DNA of 64,000 bases from contig JAHCJY010000001.1 in NCBI GenBank assembly GCA_026126065.1, positions 434,001 to 498,000 on the forward strand. The letters are read 5' to 3'. Below the pieces are notes generated by a model. It was given only the letters and a program-made list of their open reading frames with translations. It was not told the DNA's origin and did not search any database. Made by a program: the position numbers and the translations under genes. This stretch comes from Bauldia sp. GTDB taxonomy: Bacteria; Pseudomonadota; Alphaproteobacteria; Rhizobiales; Kaistiaceae. Below are positions 17,683 to 27,078 of the stretch, piece after piece (the first letter of the stretch is position 1; the number at the start of each line of letters is the position of its first letter).

Positions 17683-18329
17683 CAGATTCCGAGGAACGGC
17701 TGCAACAGCCGGGGAAGCCCGCGGAACCTCAGCTTCGCATCGGTGACGGCAAGGCAGATGCAGTCCTCGCCCGGCATGGCGATGGGCTGGTGCTCGACCT
17801 CTTCGTTCGCCTCCTCGATGTCGCCCCGCGCGAACGTGCCGCCTTCGTCGTGGAACGCGCCCTGGAGCACGAGCGTCAGCTCGAGGCCGCGATGGCTGTG
17901 CACCGGCATCGCCGCGCCGGCGGCAATCTTCAGAAGGCGCGCCGTCGTCGACCGGTCGCCTGTGGGGATGATGAAAGTCTGCGCGCTCGGACTGAGCCTG
18001 CGCCAGACAATGCCGCCCGCGTTTGCCAGATAGCTGCGGAGAGGCTCCGGGAAGAGGGTATCAGCTGGCGGCACCGCCGGCCGTCGCGGTTCGGATTCCC
18101 CGTCGGCCTCGATCCGCGCAAGCGTTGCGGCCAGCGCGTCTTCGCTGACGGGCTCGGGCTCGATCGCTTCGATCATCGCCCCGCCGATTGCCTCGGCCGC
18201 AAGGACGCGATTCCGGCATGCCGGGCAAAGCGCCAGATGGGTCGCGATCGCAAGGCTCCAGCCTTCCGACACAGTGCCGGCGGCGTAGTCGATGAGGAGG
18301 GCGTCGCTAAGGTGCTGGGTGGGCAGCAT
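17682..18329 (-). CDS. chrR: ChrR-type zinc anti-sigma factor
   Basis: 215 residues. The N-terminal anti-sigma zinc site falls at His6, His31, Cys35 and Cys38 (HxxxCxxC in HLALCPAC), the same numbering as described for Rhodobacter ChrR. The C-terminal cupin domain has His144, His146, Glu150 and His180 (PVHSHRGLE and a later His) as its metal site. In the studied system the N-terminal domain holds RpoE and the cupin domain is needed for release under singlet oxygen. The start overlaps the rpoE stop by one base, so sigma and anti-sigma are made together. Confidence 0.93.
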   Translation of the reverse strand: MLPTQHLSDALLIDYAAGTVSEGWSLAIATHLALCPACRNRVLAAEAIGGAMIEAIEPEPVSEDALAATLARIEADGESEPRRPAVPPADTLFPEPLRSYLANAGGIVWRRLSPSAQTFIIPTGDRSTTARLLKIAAGAAMPVHSHRGLELTLVLQGAFHDEGGTFARGDIEEANEEVEHQPIAMPGEDCICLAVTDAKLRFRGLPRLLQPFLGI

Positions 18330-18928
18330 CAGATGTCGTCCTCGGGCTGGGCGAGGGCAGTGCGGAGCTTGCCGAAGGCGAGGCGAATCCGCGATTTCAC
18401 GGTGCCGAGCGGCAGTCCGAGCCGGTCGGCGATCGTCGAATGGGACAGGTCGTCGTAGAACGACATCCGCAGCAGCGAACGGTCGGCGTCCGAGAGCCGC
18501 GACAGTGCTTCCGTCAGCCGCGCGGCGTCCTGCCCGCGGCCGACGGCGACATCGGGCGCCTCGTCCGGCTCCGGCGCGAGCGCGGGGTCGTCGGCCTCGA
18601 TCTCCGGGTGCTTCTGGCGGCGATAGGCGTCGATCCTGAGGTTGCGGGCGATCGTGAAGATCCAGGTCGAAGCCGATGCCTTGCTCGGGTCGTAGCGGTC
18701 GGCCTTGCGCCAGACCGCAACCATCGTCTCCTGCACCAGTTCCTCAGCTCCGCTCGCGCTGCCGCCGAGGCGAAGGAGGTAGCTCTTGAGCCGGGGCGAG
18801 AAATGGCGGAACAGCTCGGCAAACGCCGCCTTGTCGCGGCGCTCGGCGACATCGCACAGGTGACGCGAGAGTGTCGCAGGATCCATCGGCGCCGCGTCAC
18901 GCTTGGGCGTCGCCGTTCCGGTGTCCAT
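18329..18928 (-). CDS. rpoE: ECF sigma factor RpoE (singlet-oxygen type)
   Basis: 199-residue sigma factor with region 2 (AELFRHFSPRLKSYLLRLG, then EELVQETMVAVWRKADRYDPSKASASTWIFTIARNLRID, split here for length: region 2.2 VQETM, 2.4 TARNLRID-like) and region 4 (LSDADRSLLRMSFYDDLSHS then IADRLGLPLGTVKSRIRLA). The closely linked ChrR identifies the ECF11-type group. ATG 18928 is chosen; 18886 is a possible later start, and the open frame continues upstream without similarity. A candidate self-recognised promoter lies at 19021-19049. Expected targets are photo-oxidative stress genes. Confidence 0.92.
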   Translation of the reverse strand: MDTGTATPKRDAAPMDPATLSRHLCDVAERRDKAAFAELFRHFSPRLKSYLLRLGGSASGAEELVQETMVAVWRKADRYDPSKASASTWIFTIARNLRIDAYRRQKHPEIEADDPALAPEPDEAPDVAVGRGQDAARLTEALSRLSDADRSLLRMSFYDDLSHSTIADRLGLPLGTVKSRIRLAFGKLRTALAQPEDDI

Positions 18929-19020
18929 CCGAGCGCCCGCCAGCCGCGCGGGACGTACGTGCCCGCGTCGGGGAAGATGCCATGCCGGCAACAGCGAGGA
19001 AACAGCGTCAGCCATGGCGG

Positions 19021-19049
19021 TAGTACGCGGTGGCCGCGCGGGCGGATCA
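19021..19049 (-). promoter_or_regulatory. candidate RpoE (sigma-E) autoregulatory promoter
   Basis: On the minus strand TGATCC (19049-19044) is separated by 18 bases from TACTA (19025-19021). TGATCC is the -35 element reported for the Rhodobacter RpoE regulon, where the -10 begins with TA at similar spacing. It lies 93 bases before the rpoE start, in the short gap after bolA. The -10 match is only partial. Confidence 0.5.
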
Positions 19050-19068
19050 CCCTCCCGCGAAAGGCCGG

Positions 19069-19332
19069 TCAGTCCGCCTTCGCCTCGATCGCGATGGCAT
19101 GAAGACCGGCCGCGATCTCGTCCGCAAGCGCGGCATTGATGGCGCGGTGAATTTCGAGGCGGCTCTTGCCGCGAAAGGCCTCCGCGCTGATCCGGATGCG
19201 GAAATGGCTTTCCCCGCCCGGCCGGTGTCCGGCATGACCCTTGTGCCGATCCGATTCGTCCACCACTTCTAGCCGCCGCGGCTGAAAAGCGTCGGTTAAG
19301 GTGCGTGTGATCCTGTCGCTGACGGTCGCCAA
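19069..19332 (-). CDS. bolA: BolA-family protein
   Basis: 87 residues, the normal BolA length. MATVSDRITRTLTDAFQPRR leads into VVDESDRHKGHAGHRPGGESHFRIRI, the BolA motif with the His residues that bind an iron-sulfur cluster together with monothiol glutaredoxins, and RLEIHRAINAALADEI is the recognition helix of the KH-like fold. BolA proteins couple Fe-S/redox status to stress and morphology control. It is divergent from the DnaJ-domain gene; the bolA-dnaJ-cobS arrangement is common in this bacterial group. Confidence 0.93.
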   Translation of the reverse strand: MATVSDRITRTLTDAFQPRRLEVVDESDRHKGHAGHRPGGESHFRIRISAEAFRGKSRLEIHRAINAALADEIAAGLHAIAIEAKAD

Positions 19333-19397
19333 ATCGCACCCCTGTCCTTTCCCGACGCGGCTTGCCGCTCCCCGGTGCCGCCATCATAATCGAGCCG

Positions 19398-20015
19398 ATG
19401 AAGCTGGATTCCAAATACTTCGACCAGATCCGGATCAAGCCGCGCGTGCAGGCCGGCGACGAGCCGCGCGTCGCGGCCGGACCGCGCTGCGAAAGCCCGG
19501 GCTGCGAAGGACCGGGAACGTACCGTGCGCCCAAAGGCCGGCAGCGCGAGGGCCAGTATTTCAATTTCTGCCTCGACCATGTTCGCGATTACAACAAGTC
19601 GTACAACTACTTCGCCGGAATGACCGACCACGACATCGACGCCTACCGGGTCGATGCGGCGACCGGACACCGGCCGACCTGGACGATGGGCGCCCGCGCG
19701 GGAAACCACATCGGCGAGCATGGCGCAGCGCCGGAGGAGATCCACGACGTGTTCGGCGTCTTCCCTGGCTTCGGCCAGCGGACGACCCGCGAGGAGCCCG
19801 GTCCGCGCGAGCGGCCGCTCGGCAATGTCGACCGGAAATCGTTCGCGCTGCTCGACCTCGATGGCCGCGAGGACAAGGGGACGATCAAGTCGCGGTTCAA
19901 GGAACTGGTCAAACGCCTCCATCCTGACGCAAATGGCGGCGACCGGAGCTCGGAAGACAGGCTTCGCGAGATCATCCAGGCGTACAATCATCTCAAGGCC
20001 GCCGGCTTTTGCTAG
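19398..20015 (+). CDS. J-domain (DnaJ-like) protein
   Basis: 205 residues. It begins MKLDSKYFDQIRIKPR, the usual start of the alphaproteobacterial family beside cobS; the frame runs back to 19362 without support. The first half has Cys residues (RCESPGCEGPGTYRAPKG and NFCLDHV) that look like a zinc-binding ribbon. The C-terminal J-domain (about 145-205) carries the Hsp70-stimulating HPD in KRLHPDANGG. It is a putative co-chaperone of DnaK with an added metal-binding N-terminus. cobS starts 59 bases further on the same strand. Confidence 0.88.
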   Translation: MKLDSKYFDQIRIKPRVQAGDEPRVAAGPRCESPGCEGPGTYRAPKGRQREGQYFNFCLDHVRDYNKSYNYFAGMTDHDIDAYRVDAATGHRPTWTMGARAGNHIGEHGAAPEEIHDVFGVFPGFGQRTTREEPGPRERPLGNVDRKSFALLDLDGREDKGTIKSRFKELVKRLHPDANGGDRSSEDRLREIIQAYNHLKAAGFC

Positions 20016-20073
20016 GCGGCCTCGAGCCCAGCGGTGACCCCTCCGGGGCGAGCCTGCCCTCGGAGGCGACGGA

Positions 20074-21054
20074 ATGAGCATGACGGAAGCGTCCGGACTC
20101 CCGGACATGAAGGTCTCGGTCCGGCAGGTGTTCGGCATCGATTCGGACATGGAGGTGCCGGCCTATTCAGCCGGCGACGAGCATGTCCCGGAGGTCGACG
20201 ACGACTACATCTTCGACCGCAACACCACGCTCGCGATCCTGGCGGGCTTCGCCCACAATCGCCGCGTGATGGTGACCGGCTACCACGGCACCGGAAAGTC
20301 GACCCATATCGAACAGGTCGCCGCGCGCCTCAACTGGCCGTGCGTGCGCGTCAACCTCGACAGCCACATCTCGCGCATCGACCTGATCGGCAAGGACGCG
20401 ATCGTCCTCAAGGAGGGCAAGCAGGTCACCGAGTTCCGCGACGGCATCCTGCCATGGGCGCTGCAGACCAACACCGCGCTCGTGTTCGACGAATACGACG
20501 CCGGGCGGGCGGACGTGATGTTCGTGATCCAGCGCGTCCTCGAGGTCTCCGGCCGGCTGACGCTCCTCGACCAGAACCGGGTCATCCGCCCGCATCCGGC
20601 GTTCCGGCTGTTCGCAACGGCCAACACGGTCGGCCTAGGCGACACGTCGGGCCTTTATCACGGCACGCAGCAGATCAATCAGGGCCAGATGGACCGCTGG
20701 TCGATCGTGGTGTCGCTGAACTACCTGCCGCACGACCGCGAGGTCGACATCGTCGCCGCCAAGTCACCCGCCTACCGCGACGAGGCCGGCCGGGCTCTGA
20801 TCGGCCGCATGGTGCGCGTCGCCGACCTGACGCGGAATGCCTTCATCAACGGCGACATCTCGACCGTGATGAGCCCGCGGACGGTCATCATGTGGGCCGA
20901 GAACGCCATCATCTTCAACGACGTCGGCTTTGCCTTCCGCGTCACCTTCCTCAACAAGTGCGACGAGGCGGAGCGCGGCATCGTTGCCGAGTTCTACCAG
21001 CGCTGCATGGGCGAGGAGCTGCCGGAATCGACGGCAAACGTGGTGATGAGCTGA
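20074..21054 (+). CDS. cobS: aerobic cobaltochelatase subunit CobS
   Basis: 326-residue AAA+ ATPase subunit of the CobNST enzyme that inserts cobalt into hydrogenobyrinic acid a,c-diamide in the aerobic B12 pathway. Walker A is GYHGTGKST (about residues 69-77), Walker [11 protein letters not shown], and sensor-1 [15 protein letters not shown]. The N-terminal segment [19 protein letters not shown] is typical of CobS. cobT follows after 332 bases. cobN is not in the window. Confidence 0.95.
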   Translation: MSMTEASGLPDMKVSVRQVFGIDSDMEVPAYSAGDEHVPEVDDDYIFDRNTTLAILAGFAHNRRVMVTGYHGTGKSTHIEQVAARLNWPCVRVNLDSHISRIDLIGKDAIVLKEGKQVTEFRDGILPWALQTNTALVFDEYDAGRADVMFVIQRVLEVSGRLTLLDQNRVIRPHPAFRLFATANTVGLGDTSGLYHGTQQINQGQMDRWSIVVSLNYLPHDREVDIVAAKSPAYRDEAGRALIGRMVRVADLTRNAFINGDISTVMSPRTVIMWAENAIIFNDVGFAFRVTFLNKCDEAERGIVAEFYQRCMGEELPESTANVVMS

Positions 21055-21057
21055 GTG

Positions 21058-21326
21058 CTAGCGCGAGCTTTCGAGGCTCAGCAGGCGTTTCTCGATCGCC
21101 TCGAGGCGCTCTTCCACCTCGGCGGCGGCGTAACGCCCCAGGACGCTTCGCCGTTGAGGGCTTGACGGAGGTTGTCCAGCCGCGACCGAACATCGACGTG
21201 GTTCTGGTCGACCTTCTTGTCCAGTTGGTCCACCTTTCGGTCCAGCCGGTTCAACGTCGTCCGCATCTCGCGCAGCAGGGTGAGCGTGTGGTTCTCGGGT
21301 TCGGCCATCTGGATCTTGCTAGCCAT
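21058..21326 (-). pseudogene. frameshifted small coiled-coil protein, antisense between cobS and cobT
   Basis: Reading minus from ATG 21326 gives MASKIQMAEPENHTLTLLRE, then a heptad-rich coil (NRLDRKVDQLDKKVDQNHVD) and RLDNLRQALNGEA. In this frame the tail turns into Arg/Ser-rich nonsense, but shifting by one base near 21145 restores VLGRYAAAEVEERLEAIEKR and a TAG at 21058-21060. The natural reading would be about 89 residues, all coiled coil. One base is therefore missing in the Gly-Glu-Ala-Val region, by mutation or by sequencing error. It resembles the small coiled-coil ORF at 62502-62726 in style. Confidence 0.6.
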
Positions 21327-21386
21327 AATCATGCGGGCTGCCCAATATAGTGTCTGGCCCGACGCCGGCACAACATCACCGAGCCA

Positions 21387-23273
21387 ATGAGCGTTCCATC
21401 CAACCAGAGCAAGGCGAAGGCGCCGCCACCGGCGATCGATCCGTTCAAGGTCGCGCTCGCCGGCTGCATGCGGGCGATGGCCGGCAAAGCGGATCTCGAA
21501 GTCACGTTTGCTTCCGACCGGCCGCTCCTGTCGGGCGACAAGGCGCGCCTGCCGGAGCCGGCGCGGCGGCCTTCCGCGCACGACGTCGCCATCCTGCGCG
21601 GCCTGGGCGATTCCATGGCGCTCCGTACCGCGGCGCATGATCCGGCGCTCCACCGCCGCCTCGCCCCCGAGGAGAAGGGCGCACGGGCGGTCTTCGACGC
21701 CATCGAGCAGGCGCGGGTCGAAGCCATCGGCGCGATCCGGATGCCCGGCGTGGCGGACAATCTCGCGGTCATGCTCGCGGACAAGTACGAGCGCAGCAAT
21801 CTCCGCAATGTCACCAGCCGTGCCGACGCGCCGCTCGAGGACGCGGTCGCGCTCATCCTGCGCGAACGCGTGACGGGCCGCCAGCCGCCGGATTCGGCGA
21901 AGGCGCTGGTCGACCTCTGGCGGGTCTGGGTCGAAGGTCGCGCCCGGCCCGAACTCGCCCGGCTGGCGGAAACCGTCGAGGACCAGGCGGCATTCGCCGA
22001 TGCCGCGCGCGAACTCCTGACCTCGCTCAACCTCCACTGGGAGCAGGGCGGGCCGACCGAGGTCCAGAACGACGACACCGAATCCTCGCCGGACGGCGGC
22101 GGGGACGAAGCCGAGGCAGGCGAGGAATCGGAGGGCGGCGACGAGACGCAGTCCGAGGATTCCGAGGCGCCGGTCGACGACAGCGCGGCGGCCGAGACGG
22201 AGACGGCGGAAGCCGATACCGAGCGGTTCGACGACGACGGGGCGGAGGCGCAGGAAGCGGGCGAGGTGCGGCGGCAGGCGCAGCAGTCGGCCGCCCAGAC
22301 GCTGGCCATGGAATACCACCCGTACAGCGGCGGTCGCTTCGACGAGACCGTCAAGGCGGAGGAACTGTGCGATCCGGAGGAACTCGACCGCCTGCGCGGC
22401 TTCCTCGACAAGCAGCTCGCGCCGCTCCAGGGCGCGGTGTCACGGCTCGCCAACCGCCTCCAGCGCCGGCTCCTCGCGCAGCAGAACCGGGCCTGGGATT
22501 TCGACCTCGAAGAGGGCGTGCTCGACGCGGCGCGCCTGTCGCGCGTCGTCACCGACCCGATGCATCCGCTGTCGTTCAAGTCCGAACGCGACACCGACTT
22601 CCGCGACACGGTGGTGACGCTCCTCCTCGACAATTCCGGCTCGATGCGCGGCCGGCCGATCACGGTGGCGGCGATCTGCGCCGACATCCTGGCGCGGACG
22701 CTGGAGCGCTGCGGCGTGAAGGTCGAGATCCTCGGCTTCACCACGCGGGCGTGGAAGGGCGGGCAGGCGCGCGAGCAGTGGCTCCAGGCGGGCAAGCCGG
22801 CCAATCCGGGCCGGCTGAACGACCTTCGCCACATCATCTACAAGGGCGGCGACGCGCCGTGGCGGCGCTCGCGTCGCAATCTCGGCCTGATGCTGCGCGA
22901 GGGACTGCTGAAGGAGAACATCGACGGCGAGGCGCTCGCCTGGGCGCACCAGCGCCTGCTGGCCCGCCCCGAGAACCGGAAGATCCTGATGATGATTTCG
23001 GACGGCGCGCCGGTGGACGATTCAACCCTCTCGGTGAACCCGGCGAACTATCTCGAACGGCACCTTCGCCAGATCATCGAAGAGATCGAGACGCGGTCGC
23101 CGGTAGAACTGATCGCCATCGGCATCGGCCACGACGTCACGCGCTACTACAGGCGCGCGGTCACGATCGTCGATGCCGAGGAACTCGCCGGCGCAATGAC
23201 CGAGAAGCTGGCGGAGCTGTTCGAGGAAGGGCCCGAAAAGGCACCCGGCCGCGGCCGGCGCCGCGCGGCATGA
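21387..23273 (+). CDS. cobT: aerobic cobaltochelatase subunit CobT
   Basis: 628 residues. The N-terminal helical part is followed by a strongly acidic linker (about residues 225-290, rich in Asp/Glu/Ser) and then a C-terminal von Willebrand A domain. The MIDAS metal site is DNSGS in [17 protein letters not shown] (near 415), with a later DGAP (ISDGAPVDD). This is the CobT architecture, which forms a ring complex with CobS and drives CobN. The ATG at 21387 opens [20 protein letters not shown]. The stop overlaps the next start (ATGA), so the downstream gene is translationally coupled. Confidence 0.95.
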   Translation: MSVPSNQSKAKAPPPAIDPFKVALAGCMRAMAGKADLEVTFASDRPLLSGDKARLPEPARRPSAHDVAILRGLGDSMALRTAAHDPALHRRLAPEEKGARAVFDAIEQARVEAIGAIRMPGVADNLAVMLADKYERSNLRNVTSRADAPLEDAVALILRERVTGRQPPDSAKALVDLWRVWVEGRARPELARLAETVEDQAAFADAARELLTSLNLHWEQGGPTEVQNDDTESSPDGGGDEAEAGEESEGGDETQSEDSEAPVDDSAAAETETAEADTERFDDDGAEAQEAGEVRRQAQQSAAQTLAMEYHPYSGGRFDETVKAEELCDPEELDRLRGFLDKQLAPLQGAVSRLANRLQRRLLAQQNRAWDFDLEEGVLDAARLSRVVTDPMHPLSFKSERDTDFRDTVVTLLLDNSGSMRGRPITVAAICADILARTLERCGVKVEILGFTTRAWKGGQAREQWLQAGKPANPGRLNDLRHIIYKGGDAPWRRSRRNLGLMLREGLLKENIDGEALAWAHQRLLARPENRKILMMISDGAPVDDSTLSVNPANYLERHLRQIIEEIETRSPVELIAIGIGHDVTRYYRRAVTIVDAEELAGAMTEKLAELFEEGPEKAPGRGRRRAA

Positions 23274-24280
23274 GGCGCCTCCTCGCAGCCGGTCTTCTCC
23301 TCGTCGCCACCTCTGCCGTCGCCGCTCCCGGCTGGACGCCGGTCGAGATCACCGCGCGGCCGATCGAGGCATTCACCATCGGGCAGCCGGCGACGCTGGC
23401 CGGTACGCTGACCTTCATGGGCGGCCTGTCGCTGTCGTCGCCGAACCGCGATTTCGGCGGGCTGTCCAGCATGGAGTTCCTCCCGGACGGGACTGTCCTG
23501 TTCGTCGCCGATACAGGGTTCTGGCTTTCTGCGAGCCTGGTCGAGAGTGCGGGAAGGCTCGTTGGAATCGGTGATGGCCGGATCGCCCCGATGCTCGATG
23601 AGGCCGGGGACGAGGCAAACCAGAAGGGGGACGCGGACGCCGAGGGTCTTCGCCTGACGAATGACGGCCGATCGGTCCTTGTCTCGTTCGAGGGCGACCA
23701 CCGGATCATGACCTATCCGCTTGGCGATCTTGCGTTTGCGCGGCCCGTAGAGGTGCCGCGACCGACCTTTCGCGGGCTTTCCGGCAATCGCGGCATCGAG
23801 GCGGTTGCCGTGGCCCCGGTCGCAGGGCCGCTCGAAGGGGCGATCGTCGCCTTCTCGGAGCAGGCGCTGGACGGCAATGGCGGGATCCGCGCCTGGGTGC
23901 TCGGCGGGCCGCGCGAAGGTCAGTTCTCGGTGCGGCGGAACGGACAGTTCGACATCACGGATGCAGCCTTCCTCCCGAACGGCGACCTCTTCCTCCTCGA
24001 GCGGCAGTTCTCGCTCTCGGCTGGCATCGCCATGCGGATCCGGCGACTTGCCGCCGCGGACATCCGACCCGGTGCCATGGTCGACGGACCGGTGGTGCTG
24101 GAGGACGGCAACCTCTTCCAGATCGACAATATGGAGGGGATAGCGCTCCGGCCGCAGCCGGACGGCAGCGTCATCATCACGGTGGTGTCGGACGACAACC
24201 ACTCGCTGCTGCAGCGGACGCTGCTTCTCCAGTTCCGCTGGGAAGACACCGCCGTGCCGCTGCCGCGCGAGCGGCCCTAG
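23270..24280 (+). CDS. exported phytase/esterase-like beta-propeller protein
   Basis: 336 residues with signal peptide ([20 protein letters not shown]). The mature part has [20 protein letters not shown], then [35 protein letters not shown] (in parts) and [14 protein letters not shown]. These fit the 'esterase-like activity of phytase' (Phytase-like) domain, a predicted propeller of the periplasm. Its ATG shares bases with the cobT stop, a linkage seen in related genomes even though no role in B12 synthesis is obvious. Substrate unknown. Confidence 0.82.
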   Translation: MRRLLAAGLLLVATSAVAAPGWTPVEITARPIEAFTIGQPATLAGTLTFMGGLSLSSPNRDFGGLSSMEFLPDGTVLFVADTGFWLSASLVESAGRLVGIGDGRIAPMLDEAGDEANQKGDADAEGLRLTNDGRSVLVSFEGDHRIMTYPLGDLAFARPVEVPRPTFRGLSGNRGIEAVAVAPVAGPLEGAIVAFSEQALDGNGGIRAWVLGGPREGQFSVRRNGQFDITDAAFLPNGDLFLLERQFSLSAGIAMRIRRLAAADIRPGAMVDGPVVLEDGNLFQIDNMEGIALRPQPDGSVIITVVSDDNHSLLQRTLLLQFRWEDTAVPLPRERP

Positions 24281-24620
24281 GAGGGAGGGATTGTTGATCC
24301 CGTTGCCTTGGGGAAAAGGCCGACGCGGCTTCGCCGCGGAGGGTGAGGGCGTTGCGGCCGCTCGGTTCTGGGGCGTCACCCAGCTTATGGCTCCTCGGGC
24401 ATGTCGCACACCGGTGCCACGGCGCTCCGGGCGCATGTGTTCGACAGAGAGTCGCTGCCTTAGGCGAAGCGGAAAGCGGGTTCCTCCGGCGGGAGTATGG
24501 GCCGAAGCTATCGTCGAGCGAGTCGCCGCTGCGCGGGAGTAGACATCGCCACTGTTTTTCTTGGAAAGACAGCACCATATCGAGATTGTTCATAGATTTC
24601 AGCTGAATTGGTGGGCCACG
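24281..24620. other. intergenic region left of the KAP gene, with a hairpin repeat
   Basis: 340 bases without a supported gene. A stretch at 24302-24348 (TTGCCTTGGGGAAAAGGCC, then CGCGGC-TTC-GCCGCG, then GAGGGTGAGGG) resembles interspersed elements found between genes in related bacteria. The remainder shows nothing recognisable and may be the left junction of an insertion. Confidence 0.5.
24302..24348. repeat. interspersed hairpin element
   Basis: CGCGGC (24324-24329) and GCCGCG (24333-24338) form a perfect stem with a TTC loop, preceded by a CTTGGGGAAAAGG block and followed by a GGGTGAGGG block. The block order is that of a familiar alphaproteobacterial intergenic repeat, judged from memory. 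Confidence 0.45.
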
Positions 24621-26822
24621 GTGAGCATCTCGAACGACAGTCCGATCGAAAAGCCTTCGGATGACACGCTAGGCCTCGATCCATTCTCCCAAGCGGTGGC
24701 GAGAAGCATTCTTGGAATGGCTGCGCCTCAAGGGGTTGTGCTTGCCATCAGCGGCCAATGGGGTGCGGGCAAGAGCAGCGCGGTTAACCTTGTAAAGCAC
24801 CACCTCAATTCCGAAGTGAAGTCGGGTTCGATCGAGATTGTCACGTTCAATCCGTGGTGGTTCGCGGGCGCTGATGCGTTAACGCTCTCCTTCTTCCAGG
24901 AGTTGGACGCTGCGATCGGGCCCTCGCTGCCTGAGCGTTTTCGCAAGTCCATCGCGTGGTTAGGCCAAGGTGTCTCCGCTGTTGGCGCCTTCTCCGGCGC
25001 GGTCACCGGTTTGGCTGCGCCGGGCATCGGAGTCGTGATCGCCAAAGGCGCGGAACTTGCGGGGACTGTCACAAAGCGAGACCGGAGCGTGGACCAGGAA
25101 CATCACCGCATCGCGGAAGCTCTTAGATTGCAGAGCAAGCGATTCGTGGTGGTCGTCGACGATATCGATCGTCTGAACCCTGACGATGCCCTGACCATCT
25201 TCAGGTTGGTGAAGTCGGTTGGGCGGCTGCCCAACGTTATCTACCTTCTCGCGTTCGATCGGCAGATAGCCGAGCGAATCGTGACAGAACGCTTTCCCTC
25301 GGAGGGGCCCAGCTATCTCGAGAAGATTGTGCAACGGTTCTTCCCGCTGCCGCCGCCCTCTCTCGACATGCTGCGTCAACAACTGGCCGAGGCGGCGTTC
25401 GCGACGATGGGCGAACCAGCTCCGCGGCAGGTTCAGCGATTTTGGAATGTCTTCCACGACGTGGTGGCCCCGACACTGCGAACGCCTCGCGATGTCGTTC
25501 GTCTGGCGAGCCATGTCGCAACCGGTTGGCCGGCGATCGCAGGCAATGTTGATCGAGCTGACTTCCTGGCGATCAGCGCTCTTGAATTGGCCGAGCCCGA
25601 CTTCTACGGGCGCATTCGCTCGCATCCCGACGAGCTTTGTGGCCTGCGCCAACGCGACGGTGGCAGCCGGCAGAGCGATGTCGGGCAAGAATACAATGAA
25701 CTAATGGGACTGACTAATCGGTCGGAACGCGACCGGCGACGTTTGCAGATCGCGTTGCGACGGCTGTTCCCGCGCCTCGATTCGGTGTGGGGAAACACAT
25801 GGCACGGCGAACAAGGATGGCGGCGGGACCGCTTGATAGCGTCCCGAGCGAACTTCCCGACATACTTTGGGTTCGTGGTTGCGGAAGACGTTGCTGCCGC
25901 AGAGACGGTCGAACGTTTGGTCGCAAGAGCCGACGATCACAAGTTTGTCACTGCCGAGTTCCGACGCGCGCTCAGATCGAAAATGCGATCAGGCACGACT
26001 GGTGCGTCGCTGCTCCTTGAGGAGCTTCGATACTTTGCGTCCGATGTCGACGCAAGGAAGGTGGGAGCATTCGTAACCACTCTATTCCAGCTTGCTGATA
26101 CCCTGGACGTTGACGCCGATCGGGGGCGAGGCTTCTACGCGATCGGTGACAATCAGCTACGTATCCACTGGCTGCTGAAGGAGTTGGTCCAAAATCGATT
26201 CGACCAAACCCAGCGCGACGCCATCTATCGAAAGGCAATGGAGACGGCCTCCTTGAGTTGGTCTGTCGACTTTGCCCGGTCGTGCCTCGCGGACCACGCG
26301 CCTCAAACTGAACAATCTTACCGGCGTGCCGAGCCGATCGTTAGTGAGGGTGTTGCTTCGGACCTCCGTGACTTGGCATTGGTCCGCATTCGGCTTGCCG
26401 CCCGTGACGGAAGCTTGATCGAGAGCCCGGGTCTGAAAAGGCTGCTGTTCGAATGGAGACAGCTCAACGGCGGTGATGCGAACGAGGTGAGAGCGTGGTC
26501 GGACGAGATGCTTGAGCGCGATGATTTTGTGCTTGTGCTTGCAGGCACACTCCCATCCGAAGGCTGGTCTTATGGGATGGGCCTCGATGGCATGGGAGAC
26601 CGCGTAGCTAGCCTTAGGGTCACAGTGAATCTGGAGGCGTTTTCGGAAGTGCTGGATGTGCTCCGCCTTGAGGCGCGAGTGGACGAGCTTCTAGGTGGCA
26701 AGCCGCTCGACCGAAGCACCAAGTCTCGGCTGGAAGCTTTCAAAAAGACGCCACGCGAGACGCGGCGGCGACGCGAGCATGAACAAGAACCAGACATTGG
26801 CGACGAAGATCCGAAGCCATAG
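24621..26822 (+). CDS. KAP-family P-loop NTPase
   Basis: 733 residues from GTG 24621. The N-terminus (NDSPIEKPSDDTLGLDPFSQ) is the usual KAP opening, so I prefer it to the TTG at 24561, which has no ribosome site. Walker A is GQWGAGKS (45-52), followed by FNPWWFAG. A hydrophobic insertion typical of KAP proteins lies at about 115-150 (GVSAVGAFSGAVTGLAAPGI). Walker B is VVVVDDIDRLNPDD, then LLAFDRQ. The last 400 residues have no recognised domain and end in a basic tail. KAP proteins include PifA, which excludes phage T7. Composition is AT-richer than the neighbours (two hand-counted lines 57-58% G+C), suggesting transfer. Function in defence is inference. Confidence 0.82.
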   Translation: MSISNDSPIEKPSDDTLGLDPFSQAVARSILGMAAPQGVVLAISGQWGAGKSSAVNLVKHHLNSEVKSGSIEIVTFNPWWFAGADALTLSFFQELDAAIGPSLPERFRKSIAWLGQGVSAVGAFSGAVTGLAAPGIGVVIAKGAELAGTVTKRDRSVDQEHHRIAEALRLQSKRFVVVVDDIDRLNPDDALTIFRLVKSVGRLPNVIYLLAFDRQIAERIVTERFPSEGPSYLEKIVQRFFPLPPPSLDMLRQQLAEAAFATMGEPAPRQVQRFWNVFHDVVAPTLRTPRDVVRLASHVATGWPAIAGNVDRADFLAISALELAEPDFYGRIRSHPDELCGLRQRDGGSRQSDVGQEYNELMGLTNRSERDRRRLQIALRRLFPRLDSVWGNTWHGEQGWRRDRLIASRANFPTYFGFVVAEDVAAAETVERLVARADDHKFVTAEFRRALRSKMRSGTTGASLLLEELRYFASDVDARKVGAFVTTLFQLADTLDVDADRGRGFYAIGDNQLRIHWLLKELVQNRFDQTQRDAIYRKAMETASLSWSVDFARSCLADHAPQTEQSYRRAEPIVSEGVASDLRDLALVRIRLAARDGSLIESPGLKRLLFEWRQLNGGDANEVRAWSDEMLERDDFVLVLAGTLPSEGWSYGMGLDGMGDRVASLRVTVNLEAFSEVLDVLRLEARVDELLGGKPLDRSTKSRLEAFKKTPRETRRRREHEQEPDIGDEDPKP

Positions 26823-27078
26823 TCAATGACTGCTCGGGCCACGGGGGCGCCACTAGTCCACGGCGCGCGATCATAGCGATGCTGAAGGTACAGCCACCCA
26901 CAAGTACGTGGGGTTACCCATTGAGGGCACGCAGCCGCCGGCGCCGAAAACCGTTATCCTCGCCGCCAGGGGGAGGTAAAGTTGTGCGCAAACGCGGACG
27001 CCCGGCGGTGGGGTCGGGCTGGGACTGTGCAAACTGCGGGAAGTCGGGACGGGCGTTCGCCCCCCGTACCCCAAAAAG
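26823..27078. other. intergenic region right of the KAP gene
   Basis: No supported gene. A short inverted repeat (ACCCAC ... GTGGGGT near 26896-26917) is the only structure noticed. It probably contains the right junction of the insertion that brought the KAP gene. Confidence 0.4.
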
